A stretch of 64,000 nt of DNA. Origin: Desulfosudis oleivorans (lineage in GTDB: Bacteria > Desulfobacterota > Desulfobacteria > Desulfobacterales > SURF-7). Position 1 is the stretch's first letter. Each line of letters begins with the position of its first letter. Location: NCBI GenBank assembly GCA_020723305.1, contig DYJC01000002.1:310001-374000 (forward strand), given 5' to 3'. Shown in pieces: positions 54,593 to 63,203 of the stretch. A program made the translations under genes and the position numbers. The notes under the pieces are model-generated. The model saw only the letters and a list, made by a program, of their open reading frames with translations. It was not told the origin of the DNA and ran no database searches.

Positions 54593-54686
54593 TTCTTTTA
54601 GAACAAGTTTTTAAGTCAGATATGAAAATGGTTATCCCCTGAGTAAAGATAGAGTTGATAGGCTTTTTTATTTCAAAGATTTTTTC

Positions 54687-54716
54687 TTGACTTATATAAC
54701 AAAACTATTATATAAT
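54687..54716 (+). promoter_or_regulatory. Promoter of VTGQAG-signature gene 2
   Basis: TTGACT, 18-base spacer, TATAAT on the plus strand, about 100 bases before the start codon at 54817. The short leader contains no GEMM element, so this unit is controlled differently from its divergent neighbour. Confidence 0.72.
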
Positions 54717-54816
54717 TTTTCAGGAAATTAATAAACGATGTTCGCACTAGATATTCTTGTTTTACACACTGAGGCTACTTCACATATTCTGACAGATGTT
54801 AACAAACGGAGAGAAA

Positions 54817-56133
54817 ATGTTGAAAAAACAATTCATCAGCAGAGTATTAATTATCTCGTTTTGGCTCTGTTTTTTGCCTGTAACGCTGCCGGCATTAGAA
54901 CAGCTCTCTGAAAATGAGCTGGACTCAGTCTCTGGGCAGATTGGTTCTGTTTTTATGGATCCAGGGAACATGCTTACACCTGAAAATTTAATTGAATCAT
55001 CTGCTAAATCCAGCGGGCTTACAATCTTCACATCTCCGATTCAGATTAGTCACACAGAAAATTCATTACGTTTTACACCGAGTATGGGATATCTGCAATT
55101 CAATAATTTGAGCCTGTTTGCTCAAATCAACTCAACGTGGAATAACGGGTACATGAATGCACCTATTCATTTCGATACAATCGGGATCAATGAGCCCGAC
55201 ACAGTTTTTATCGACTATTGGGACGGTGGTGCAAGTTCTCAAGAATATACTATTGCCAACCCGCTGAATGGATACAATTACTCCAGAATAAATGCCTCTG
55301 AATCGATCATTAGGCTCTATGCCGATTCAGCCGGGGTGGTCTTTAACGGTAAAAATATCGGTTCTTTTGTCATGGACAATATGGAGATATCTAAAATACA
55401 GACGGAGCTTCTCGCTATTGACGGAACATTAAGCATGTCAATTCATACGGCTGTTGAGATCGACCAGATAACATATACTCATGACACGGAATCCAATATT
55501 GATCCAAGGAATAGCCTCACAGTCAACGGATTATTGCTGGCTCAAAAGTTTCAGGTCAGTGGATCGGATAATATTCTACCAAGTTACTTGGAGACAGTTT
55601 CTCCAGGGGGTCAAATCGATTCAAGCCTTTGGACCTCTTATGGTACAATGAAACTCGGCACTGCGGATAAAACGCCTGTTTTATCGTTTCAGGATGATCC
55701 AAATCTGATTCAGGGGGCGCCAACCGCATCCGTCAACCCATATTCTTACAGCAGCATACAGATTAAGGGAGATATCAGCCCTTATATAAGGCATAAATAT
55801 ACAATCCGTACCGGAGACGTATCGGATATGAGTACAATATATGAACAAGATCCAGATGGTTATATCGGCGATGGGTCTTCTACATATCCCTATATTGCAA
55901 ACCCGCGGTTAAACAAAAGCTATATTGAAGCAAAAATTGCTTTTGAAGGTTCAATTCGCGCCAGGGGTATCGAAGGATATGTTCCTCTGGATACAGCCTC
56001 ATCGTCATGGGGAAATGCCAATATTGGTATTGTTGCGGCAGATGGAGTAAGATCATTGACTGTTGTAGAGGCTCCCGGATACGGATATGGCAATGACTGG
56101 CATCTGCCTTATGATGAGTCCAAATATCAATAA
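54817..56133 (+). CDS. Exported VTGQAG-signature protein 2
   Basis: 438 residues. The start at 54817 follows CGGAGAGAAA; an upstream ATG at 54796 lies before this site. Signal peptide FISRVLIISFWLCFLPVTLP, then LEQLSENELDSVSGQIGSVF. The remainder is a long beta-rich domain with many Ser/Thr/Asn/Tyr (SLFAQINSTWNNGYMNAPIH). No known domain recognised. Likely secreted and placed in the matrix with the other signature proteins. The next gene follows 23 bases later. Confidence 0.8.
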   Translation: MLKKQFISRVLIISFWLCFLPVTLPALEQLSENELDSVSGQIGSVFMDPGNMLTPENLIESSAKSSGLTIFTSPIQISHTENSLRFTPSMGYLQFNNLSLFAQINSTWNNGYMNAPIHFDTIGINEPDTVFIDYWDGGASSQEYTIANPLNGYNYSRINASESIIRLYADSAGVVFNGKNIGSFVMDNMEISKIQTELLAIDGTLSMSIHTAVEIDQITYTHDTESNIDPRNSLTVNGLLLAQKFQVSGSDNILPSYLETVSPGGQIDSSLWTSYGTMKLGTADKTPVLSFQDDPNLIQGAPTASVNPYSYSSIQIKGDISPYIRHKYTIRTGDVSDMSTIYEQDPDGYIGDGSSTYPYIANPRLNKSYIEAKIAFEGSIRARGIEGYVPLDTASSSWGNANIGIVAADGVRSLTVVEAPGYGYGNDWHLPYDESKYQ

Positions 56134-56156
56134 ATTTTGATCATGGATTTAACAAT

Positions 56157-57080
56157 ATGATTTTAAAAAACAAAAATATCCAAAGTTTTTCCCGCAACAA
56201 GCATTGCACAATGGCAGGGAAATCAATTACCCTGTTCCTTTTATTAATGCTTTTCATGCCACAATATGCCTTGCCGGAAATGGCGGCAATAGGAGATGCT
56301 GAACTTGATAATATTACCGGTCAGGTAGGCTTTTCCGAGTTCACGATCGATGCAAATACAGTAAGGGTTTTTTTTGATATTCATGTTGAAACTTATACCG
56401 AGATCGACTCTCTGAAACTCGGATACTACCCGAAAACCGACACTGGTGTAAAGAATACTTCATATGAGTTTGGCCTGGGAGATTCCCTTACCACGACAAA
56501 ATATAATGCCGGCGTAGGCGTTACGGATAACAATTATGCCACGTACAATGGGTTGACAGGCCCTCAGGGAACAGGACAGAATCAGAATTTTTATGACTAT
56601 GACATCAACTGGGAGAATGTCCAACTTGGCGCAAGTCCTGATAACCCATTAGTTATTAATGGGGTTATTTTTAAGGTAGAATTTGATGATATTGACAGCC
56701 CAAACAAAAAGATCAAAAAAATCGTATTTGGAACAAATGACATGCAAGGATATGTTAAAGCAGATATGAAGAGAACAACGGGTATGATCAACCCTATGAT
56801 TTCTGCGGATCCAACATTGCACGCAATGGGCACCTCAGATCCGACACTCTCGAAACCGATTCTTTTGAAACGCGATCCATTTCTCAGCAATTACCAGGAT
56901 TATATTTTTAATGCTGAAGATAATGATACCGGATTCTGGATGATCCTCAACTTTGGAAGTGGACCTAATGGTGAAACCGATCACATCGGATGGGAAATTG
57001 TTGCTGGATATGATGAGCGTGCGCTTAATTTCAGCTATACAACGGGAATCGATAATCTGGATCTGTCTGGATACCGATAG
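56157..57080 (+). CDS. Exported VTGQAG-signature protein 3
   Basis: 307 residues; a start at the ATG at 56211 would give a more usual signal peptide (ITLFLLLMLFMPQYALPEMA). The signature follows directly: IGDAELDNITGQVGFSEF. The rest is Asp/Asn/Gly-rich and beta-type (TDTGVKNTSYEFGLGDSLTT). Cotranscribed with protein 2. Function unknown. Confidence 0.78.
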   Translation: MILKNKNIQSFSRNKHCTMAGKSITLFLLLMLFMPQYALPEMAAIGDAELDNITGQVGFSEFTIDANTVRVFFDIHVETYTEIDSLKLGYYPKTDTGVKNTSYEFGLGDSLTTTKYNAGVGVTDNNYATYNGLTGPQGTGQNQNFYDYDINWENVQLGASPDNPLVINGVIFKVEFDDIDSPNKKIKKIVFGTNDMQGYVKADMKRTTGMINPMISADPTLHAMGTSDPTLSKPILLKRDPFLSNYQDYIFNAEDNDTGFWMILNFGSGPNGETDHIGWEIVAGYDERALNFSYTTGIDNLDLSGYR

Positions 57081-57389
57081 ATTGTATCTTTTTTTTTAAA
57101 ACCGCGATATGACGCTATGCCTGGAGTCAGATCGGCGCCAGCGGATTCATCATGAAATGCTTTTTTCTCAGCAACTTGCCCTTCCTGGTTTTTCAGACAA
57201 AAAATCAGATGATTTCAAATTCAGTGAAACTGCCCTGTTAACAGTTATGGGTTAAATAAATTCACTGTTCAATAGCTTACTTTTTTCTTTACATTTAAAT
57301 GTACAATTGATATGGAATATTAAACAATGTTCATTTGTGTTAATTAGGTTTGTGTTTTTTAACTATACAAAAAAGGGGCACTGAAAAAA
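57081..57389. other. Intergenic stretch before the C39/barrel unit
   Basis: No gene seen. A weak promoter-like pair TTTACA, 17 bases, TATGGA lies at about 57290-57318, and the sequence is AT-rich near the gene. No GEMM-type element is present. Confidence 0.4.
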
Positions 57390-58142
57390 ATGCCGCTGAT
57401 TGTGTTTCTGGTGTTCATCAATTTTATTGGTTATAAAGGCGGGGATGATATAATCAAGGAAATGCCTGATGGGCAGTCTGTATTGGCAATCGGCGCTGAT
57501 GAAAAAATCTATTCCCGGGTAATGATTCGCCCACACTCGGATATACTTGATGATCGAATCATTCATCAAAATTTTGACTATAGCTGTGGATCAGCCGCAC
57601 TTTCAACCCTTCTGAATTTTTATCTCGGTGAAAAACTTACTGAAAAACAGGTTATTCATGGACTCTTACGATATGGAGACAGCGAACAGATTGCTGAACG
57701 AAGGGCATTTTCTCTTCTGGATATGAAAAAATTTGTAAAAGTTTTAGGTTATAAAGGCATTGGGTACAAAGCAGAATTAATAGACCTTCAAGAACTTGAA
57801 ACCCCTTGTATTCTACCGATTAAACTAATGGGCTACAGGCACTTTACAGTTTTTAAAGGTATTTATAAGGGGCATATTTTTCTGGCAGATCCATTTAAGG
57901 GACATACAAGCTATACGCTTTCCGAGTTTGAAGAAATGTGGTATGAAAATGTAATCTTTGTTGTATATCCGGAAGGGGCGAAAACACGCAAAGGATTATC
58001 ACTGAAAGAAGAAGACCTTCGGTTTGTTGATGAAGATTCGACATACAGTATTCTATATAAAGAAATATATGATGCCAAAGCCTTACCACAGATCAAAATT
58101 GACGACCAAAAAGGAGTAATACAATATTACAAAACCCGATGA
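57390..58142 (+). CDS. C39-like peptidase, FapD-like
   Basis: 250 residues. A short N-terminal membrane segment (LIVFLVFINFIGY) precedes a papain-like C39 domain with Cys66 in NFDYSCGSAALSTLL, His151 in GYRHFTVFKG and Asp167 in LADPFKG. RRAFSLLDMKKFVKVLGYKG is the usual central motif. This is the FapD type, required for functional amyloid secretion in Pseudomonas, rather than the C39 domain of bacteriocin transporters; there is no ABC transporter attached. It is 30 bases before the barrel gene, matching the FapD-FapF pairing. Confidence 0.85.
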   Translation: MPLIVFLVFINFIGYKGGDDIIKEMPDGQSVLAIGADEKIYSRVMIRPHSDILDDRIIHQNFDYSCGSAALSTLLNFYLGEKLTEKQVIHGLLRYGDSEQIAERRAFSLLDMKKFVKVLGYKGIGYKAELIDLQELETPCILPIKLMGYRHFTVFKGIYKGHIFLADPFKGHTSYTLSEFEEMWYENVIFVVYPEGAKTRKGLSLKEEDLRFVDEDSTYSILYKEIYDAKALPQIKIDDQKGVIQYYKTR

Positions 58143-58172
58143 TCTCAAAATCTTTTTCAGTTTACGATTATC

Positions 58173-60254
58173 ATGCAATCGCATAAGGGGGATACAAAAT
58201 TGACGCCGCGATTTAAATACACATTTCCATTTTTTTGTTTGCTGATAGCACTTTCATCCAATGGTTATTCAGGCGAATTTATTGAAGAAAAAGATAATAG
58301 TAAAAACTCATTTCAACAAACACAGGCAGAAGGATCAAAAGATATCTCTTCCAGTACAACAGCGTTATACTCCATTCAAGTTGGTGCATTTTTTCAGAAA
58401 AAAAATGCTGAAAATTTGGTTATCGATCTGAGGACAAAAGGTTATGAACCTTATATTTATAAAACCACAACTGTTAAAAAACAACCCTTGTTTCTTGTTC
58501 GAATCGGTGACTATGAAAGTATAAGACAAGCGTCATTTGCCGTTACTAATTTTAAAAAACTCGAAAAACTGACTGCCAGTATAACTCGATACAACTCATC
58601 TACTCCAATTCCATATAAAGATCTTGCACTCAATGATGTCGCTGGAAATTACCCTATGGATATAATCAATCCTGAAGAACTTAGTGGAATAGACGGAAGG
58701 GCTGGGACACTAATCGATTCTGATGAACTGGCGAATATTGATGGCCGTTCCGGGACACTCATACCTGAAGACGAAATGTCGAGAATCGATGCTCAGACAG
58801 GAACTATTGTTCCTGTTGAAGAATTGGCAACCATTGATGGACAAACAGGAACAGTAATGACTCAGGGTGATCTTGCTACTGTCGATGGACAAACAGCGAC
58901 TACCATGACCCAGGGTGATCTTGCCACAGTTGATGGACAAACGGCGACTACCATGACCCAGGGCGATCTTGCTACTGTCGATGGACAAACAGCGACAACC
59001 ATGACCCAGGGTGATCTTGCTACTGTCGATGGACAAACGGCGACTGCCATGACCCAGGGTGATCTTGCGAAAACAAATGCTCAGGCAGCATCGGTAATCT
59101 CCAAAAAAAACTTAGCTGATGTCGCTGCGCAAGCTGCTTCTGTTATACCGGGAGGAAAGCTTTCAAATGTTGATGCCCAAGCTGCAGGTTCTGCTCTTCC
59201 CTCTAACGAAGGAGAACCTTTATTTTTGGCAGCCCAAGAATCAGAGGGTAGCGATCAGCCGCTATTAGATGAAAAACAACCGGCTGGTGCAGTTGACACT
59301 GCTATGGCAAAACAACTTCGAGAACAGATTGAATTACTTGAAGAAAAAGTAAACGAACTTCGGGAAGAAGCAGACGTTCGAAAAATTCTTGAAATTACAG
59401 AGGAGGAAAAACAACAGGAAGAAGAGGAAATATTATCAGCAACCGGCCGGGATTACACTATGTCTAAAAAAGGTTATATTGGAGCTGATTATAGTCTAAC
59501 ATATTCTTATGATACATTTGATGCGATTTCAAATGCATATGAAGTTGAACATCGTGCTAGTCATAACTTGGCCAATAACATTTCAATATCCTATGCAGTC
59601 AGAGATAATGTAATGGTTGGAGTTGCAATACCTTTTATTTACGCTTACGACAATATGGGCACAGACACACCAAAAGAAGTTACGGATATAGGAGATATCA
59701 GTATCAGCACACAGTGGCAGCCCCTTAAAGCCGGTGGTAACCTGCCTGCACCAATACTAAGCTTTTCCTATAACCTTCCTACCGGCCGAAGTCCCTATGA
59801 AATCAATCCTGAAATTGAACTGTCGACTGGTTCAGGTACAAGCAGTTTTGATGTAGGTCTTTCCCTTAGTAAATCATTTGACCCGATAATGACTTTTGGC
59901 GGCATCAGCTACGGTAAAAGTTTTGAAGTCACAAGCCTGGATAATAGTCGTTATGGCGCGACACTGGACTCTGTTGATCCGGGTCAATACATTGCAGCAA
60001 GAATGGGGCTTGGATATGCGATATCATATAAATTAACAGTGAATATCGGGTTGAATTATACATATAATTTTGGAACTGAATATCATTATCAATCCGGATC
60101 ACAACCGATTATGGACTCGGCCTCAGCCAGTTTCAATCTTGGAACCGGATGGAGAATTTCAGAAAAGCGTTCCCTCAGTGTTAGCCTCGCTAAAGGCTTG
60201 TCTATCGGTGGGGCTGATTATTCCATCTCATTTAGAATGCCATTTGATTTTTAA
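58173..60254 (+). CDS. SPOR, 16-residue repeats, coiled coil and beta-barrel protein, FapF-like
   Basis: 693 residues. A signal peptide (FKYTFPFFCLLIALSSNGYS) is followed by a SPOR domain (residues 66-140, YSIQVGAFFQKKNAENLV), which in other proteins binds septal peptidoglycan. Residues 166-341 are eleven 16-residue repeats such as TQGDLATVDGQTATTM. Residues 378-425 form a coiled coil (KQLREQIELLEEKVNELREE), and a beta-barrel of the MetA-pathway-of-phenol type ends the protein (SISFRMPFDF). Coiled coil plus barrel is the FapF layout; SPOR and repeats are extra. A TTG at 58200 with AAGGGGG upstream may be the real start. Confidence 0.82.
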   Translation: MQSHKGDTKLTPRFKYTFPFFCLLIALSSNGYSGEFIEEKDNSKNSFQQTQAEGSKDISSSTTALYSIQVGAFFQKKNAENLVIDLRTKGYEPYIYKTTTVKKQPLFLVRIGDYESIRQASFAVTNFKKLEKLTASITRYNSSTPIPYKDLALNDVAGNYPMDIINPEELSGIDGRAGTLIDSDELANIDGRSGTLIPEDEMSRIDAQTGTIVPVEELATIDGQTGTVMTQGDLATVDGQTATTMTQGDLATVDGQTATTMTQGDLATVDGQTATTMTQGDLATVDGQTATAMTQGDLAKTNAQAASVISKKNLADVAAQAASVIPGGKLSNVDAQAAGSALPSNEGEPLFLAAQESEGSDQPLLDEKQPAGAVDTAMAKQLREQIELLEEKVNELREEADVRKILEITEEEKQQEEEEILSATGRDYTMSKKGYIGADYSLTYSYDTFDAISNAYEVEHRASHNLANNISISYAVRDNVMVGVAIPFIYAYDNMGTDTPKEVTDIGDISISTQWQPLKAGGNLPAPILSFSYNLPTGRSPYEINPEIELSTGSGTSSFDVGLSLSKSFDPIMTFGGISYGKSFEVTSLDNSRYGATLDSVDPGQYIAARMGLGYAISYKLTVNIGLNYTYNFGTEYHYQSGSQPIMDSASASFNLGTGWRISEKRSLSVSLAKGLSIGGADYSISFRMPFDF
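58668..59195 (+). repeat. Eleven 48-bp tandem coding repeats
   Basis: Encodes the eleven 16-residue units of the barrel protein. Units 5-8 are almost identical in DNA (a few third-base changes), while the flanking units have diverged (DSDELANIDGRSGTLI, SKKNLADVAAQAASVI). This points to recent amplification in the middle and older copies at the sides. Confidence 0.93.
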
Positions 60255-60256
60255 TA

Positions 60257-62026
60257 ATGACTATAAAGAATAATCTTCATATGCGAATTTTTTTGCTGAT
60301 TTATTTTTTTGTCATATATGTATCTATTTATATGATACCCACTCCTGCAAACAGCGCTACAAACGAACAGATGAATATCGATGCTGTCTCCATTGCACGG
60401 GCTAACACAATGGCTGCAGACCCCAAAGGAGCAAGTTCCCTATACTGGAATCCAGCAGCCCTTGTTAATCTGCCGGAAGGTGCCATGAAAGAAACTTCGC
60501 TTGGATATGTTTATATAAACGTCTATCTGGAAACCCACTCTGACCCCAATTTTGAAGGATTCATGAATACATTTGGGCCGCAGGCGGAAGATCCAGGTGA
60601 CCGTGACCCATTGGACGGAGCAAGAGGCACCAATACCTGTAATGGAATTTTACAGCTTCCTGTTATCAATAAAGCCCTTCCATTTATTGCAGCACCATCA
60701 ACCGGGGCAACATATCGAAAACCAGAATCCAAGTGGGCCTTTGCAAACAAAATGTTTGTACCCTATGGCGGTGGTATGTTAAACCGTGACCCTGCCCTGC
60801 CCGGGTACTGGTCTATTGAAAAAGTTTATCAGCTCAATCTCCGGTATATCAATCCAGGATTTGGATATAGTTTCAGTGACACATTTTCCGTTGGTATGAC
60901 AGCTTCAGCCGGAATGACTATTTTCGGTGTGAAAAAGCCTGCCAGAAGCCCCAGCCATATGACTGCTCTGACCAAGGTTCTGGGAAGAGCGACCAAGGAC
61001 TTTAATATTCCTGTCTGGTCACAGGAAAATGTTGGAGGCCCTTTTTATGGCGGTGGCATACACCCATATGAAAATGTACTTACATTCGAAGCCGACTTAA
61101 AAGATTATTTTTCCCCCGCCTATCAGCTTGGTTTTTTATGGCAGCCCAAACAATACTTTACATTTGGCGGGGTTTACATGAGCGCATTTGAAAATCAATT
61201 ATATGGGGAATATAAATTTACATACAGCCAGGCATACCGTCGTATGGTGGATTGGTATGGCAGTACACCTTATCTGACCACACAGGCGGCAATTCTGGAT
61301 CTTCCTTATTCGTCTGTTCCCTATCAAACCGGAAAGGTTCATATGATCGACTATGTTTACCCGCAACGCGTACAGCTCGGTGTCATGGTCGCGCCAATCA
61401 AAAAGCTTAGGCTGATGTGTGATCTTCACTGGGCTGAATGGTCGGCTTTTGATTATCAGGAATTCCAATTTGATCGAACGATTCAGGCACTCCAATCTGC
61501 AAAAATGACCGGCCATCTTTATGGCAATTCAAAGATTAAAAACGCAACAGGATTCAAGGATACCTTTCATTGGAGCTATGCTGGTGAATTTGATATCTCA
61601 AAAAAACTGACCTTTCGATGTGGGTATGAACTTCGAAAATCCTCTGTTGAGATGGATATGTTCTCATCCACAAGTATGCCGGATTGTCATAAATATGGCG
61701 TTGGATTTGAAATACGACTGCCCAAAGGTGTTAAAATTGATCTGGCCTATGGATATCTGACTGGCGATATTTATGTCCCTAATAATACGAGTAGTAACCT
61801 GAACTCGCTCTCGTTTATAAAAACATCAACAAGCGCCTTTGCTGGTCTTGACGTATACCAGAAGTGGACAATGAAGCAGATAAACTTCAACATTACCCAG
61901 CCCGTTCCAACCCAGATCGATACTGAAAACAGAAAAACAGACAAATTGAAGAAAATGAAAGAGAATATCAAATACTCCATTCAAAATATGAAGGATAGAC
62001 TGAAAAAACTCAACCCCTTTAAATAA
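60257..62026 (+). CDS. OmpP1/FadL/TodX family outer-membrane protein
   Basis: 589 residues. Signal peptide region (FLLIYFFVIYVSIYMIPTPA), then the FadL N-terminal hallmark IARANTMAADPKGASSLYWN with PAALVNLPEG. Many barrel strands follow (GYSFSDTFSVGMTASAGM, KLTFRCGYELRKSSVEMD). FadL-type proteins pass hydrophobic compounds across the outer membrane. A C-terminal basic tail (KMKENIKYSIQNMKDRLKKL) is unusual for the family. Only two bases after the FapF-like gene, so likely cotranscribed; an ATG at 60281 is an alternative start. Confidence 0.87.
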   Translation: MTIKNNLHMRIFLLIYFFVIYVSIYMIPTPANSATNEQMNIDAVSIARANTMAADPKGASSLYWNPAALVNLPEGAMKETSLGYVYINVYLETHSDPNFEGFMNTFGPQAEDPGDRDPLDGARGTNTCNGILQLPVINKALPFIAAPSTGATYRKPESKWAFANKMFVPYGGGMLNRDPALPGYWSIEKVYQLNLRYINPGFGYSFSDTFSVGMTASAGMTIFGVKKPARSPSHMTALTKVLGRATKDFNIPVWSQENVGGPFYGGGIHPYENVLTFEADLKDYFSPAYQLGFLWQPKQYFTFGGVYMSAFENQLYGEYKFTYSQAYRRMVDWYGSTPYLTTQAAILDLPYSSVPYQTGKVHMIDYVYPQRVQLGVMVAPIKKLRLMCDLHWAEWSAFDYQEFQFDRTIQALQSAKMTGHLYGNSKIKNATGFKDTFHWSYAGEFDISKKLTFRCGYELRKSSVEMDMFSSTSMPDCHKYGVGFEIRLPKGVKIDLAYGYLTGDIYVPNNTSSNLNSLSFIKTSTSAFAGLDVYQKWTMKQINFNITQPVPTQIDTENRKTDKLKKMKENIKYSIQNMKDRLKKLNPFK

Positions 62027-62039
62027 ACACTCCTGCTAT

Positions 62040-62425
62040 AAAAAACCACCAGCTTGGATAAACCCGTAAAAACCTCCCAGTTCCATTATGCGGGGACTGG
62101 ATTTTCCAGCATCCAGATTTTCCTGATGGCGCAATATTGCTTCATTTTCAGGAGCATTGTCTTTTTCGTACCCGACATTTGTCTTCATTAAATGTCACAT
62201 CCAGAACCCAGTGGAGGCTGTTTTCAATGTGCCAATGATTCCGGCCCACTTTTCTTTGCCTTGAAGACATTCAATGTCGCTGTTTGTCCAGTACCTTCTG
62301 GTTTCGATGCGACCATGATCGGCATCGATCGTTTCCAGGTAGCTAAAATCATTCGGACTGTTCAGGCTGTCTTGAAAGAATATTTTAATCTGATCATGCA
62401 TACCGGATTGATTGCATTTTAATTG
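62040..62425 (-). pseudogene. ISAs1-family transposase remnant
   Basis: On the minus strand MHDQIKIFFQDSLNSP, then ETIDADHGRIETRRYW and KEKWAGI, the N-terminal catalytic region of ISAs1 transposases. Directly after comes [19 protein letters not shown], the C-terminal part, in another frame, then a further frameshift to [12 protein letters not shown]. The central part of the transposase is missing. It has no intact ends that I can define. Confidence 0.78.
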
Positions 62426-62436
62426 GACACAATGAA

Positions 62437-63066
62437 TTACTTATGCGGCCAAATATAGACATACGGTACTTCGATGCGCATTTTATAGGTTTGGGTAATG
62501 GTCAGGAGCAGATTCTTGGATTCTTTGGTGGCCTCCCAGTCCGGCTCGCCGGCCTGGCCTTCTCCCACCAGATATATATCTCTTCGGTTGTTAATGGTTG
62601 AAATGGTAACCGGCGCGCCTTTCGTTCTGACATACGGTGTATTGGGCGGTAGAGCCACCGGGGGCGCGGGGTCAAACTCCCGGTATTGGGGCAATGGTCT
62701 GCCGTCAGGGCCGGTATGAAACAGATCGATAAGGGTCACGCCCAGCCCTTGTGGGAAATAGGGGTGCTTGTCAAATTCAATGATATATTTAACAGGCTCA
62801 GGGGAAATCAGGGCGATATAGTTTCCATCATCGCCATAGTAGGCTGCCTTGAATGATAATGATATTTCGCCGGCGGGCTCGATGACAACGACATGCTGAT
62901 TGAAATAATGAACGATGTGATCTTCATCGTATTGGATCGATACGGTGGGGGACGCCTGCCCGGATGTGTCATACAGTTCATCCTCGTGAAGGGGTTCAAG
63001 GGCAAACAGTGGATTTGTGAAAAAGATGATGATACAGAGGATTGTCTGCAATCGCTTGCCGGTCAT
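62437..63066 (-). CDS. Exported VTGQAG-signature protein 4, divergent
   Basis: 209 residues from the ATG at 63066, which follows GAGGAAAGGA; a longer frame would include a terminator hairpin and is rejected. Signal peptide TILCIIIFFTNPLFA, then LEPLHEDELYDTSGQASPTV, the most divergent form of the signature. The body is beta-type with Pro-rich turns (FDPAPPVALPPNTPYV). Downstream of signature protein 5, separated by a terminator. Confidence 0.77.
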   Translation of the reverse strand: MTGKRLQTILCIIIFFTNPLFALEPLHEDELYDTSGQASPTVSIQYDEDHIVHYFNQHVVVIEPAGEISLSFKAAYYGDDGNYIALISPEPVKYIIEFDKHPYFPQGLGVTLIDLFHTGPDGRPLPQYREFDPAPPVALPPNTPYVRTKGAPVTISTINNRRDIYLVGEGQAGEPDWEATKESKNLLLTITQTYKMRIEVPYVYIWPHK

Positions 63067-63098
63067 AAAATTTGCTATTCCTTTCCTCGCACGAAATC

Positions 63099-63140
63099 GA
63101 AAAAGGGGGAAGTGACCAGACAGTCGCTTCCCCCCTTTTG
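63099..63140 (-). terminator. Rho-independent terminator after signature gene 5
   Basis: Minus strand AAAAGGGGGGAAGCGA, loop, TCACTTCCCCCTTTTT: a stem of about 14 pairs followed by T residues. It lies between genes 5 and 4 and would limit read-through into gene 4. Confidence 0.85.
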
Positions 63141-63203
63141 TTTTGGTTACGCCGCGGTTGCAGCGTTGCATCTTAGACTACTGACGTCATAACCTCGTTC
63201 ATA

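Noticed and set aside
58668-59195. CRISPR or noncoding minisatellite
   Set aside because: The 48-bp period keeps the reading frame of the barrel gene and changes are mostly at third bases; no spacers.
62192-62422. Plus-strand open frame of 76 codons
   Set aside because: The opposite strand in the same place encodes clear ISAs1 transposase motifs (DHGRIETRRYW), so the plus frame is a shadow.
63067-63171. N-terminal extension of signature gene 4 to an earlier ATG
   Set aside because: The extension runs through a terminator hairpin; a ribosome site and signal peptide support the start at 63066.
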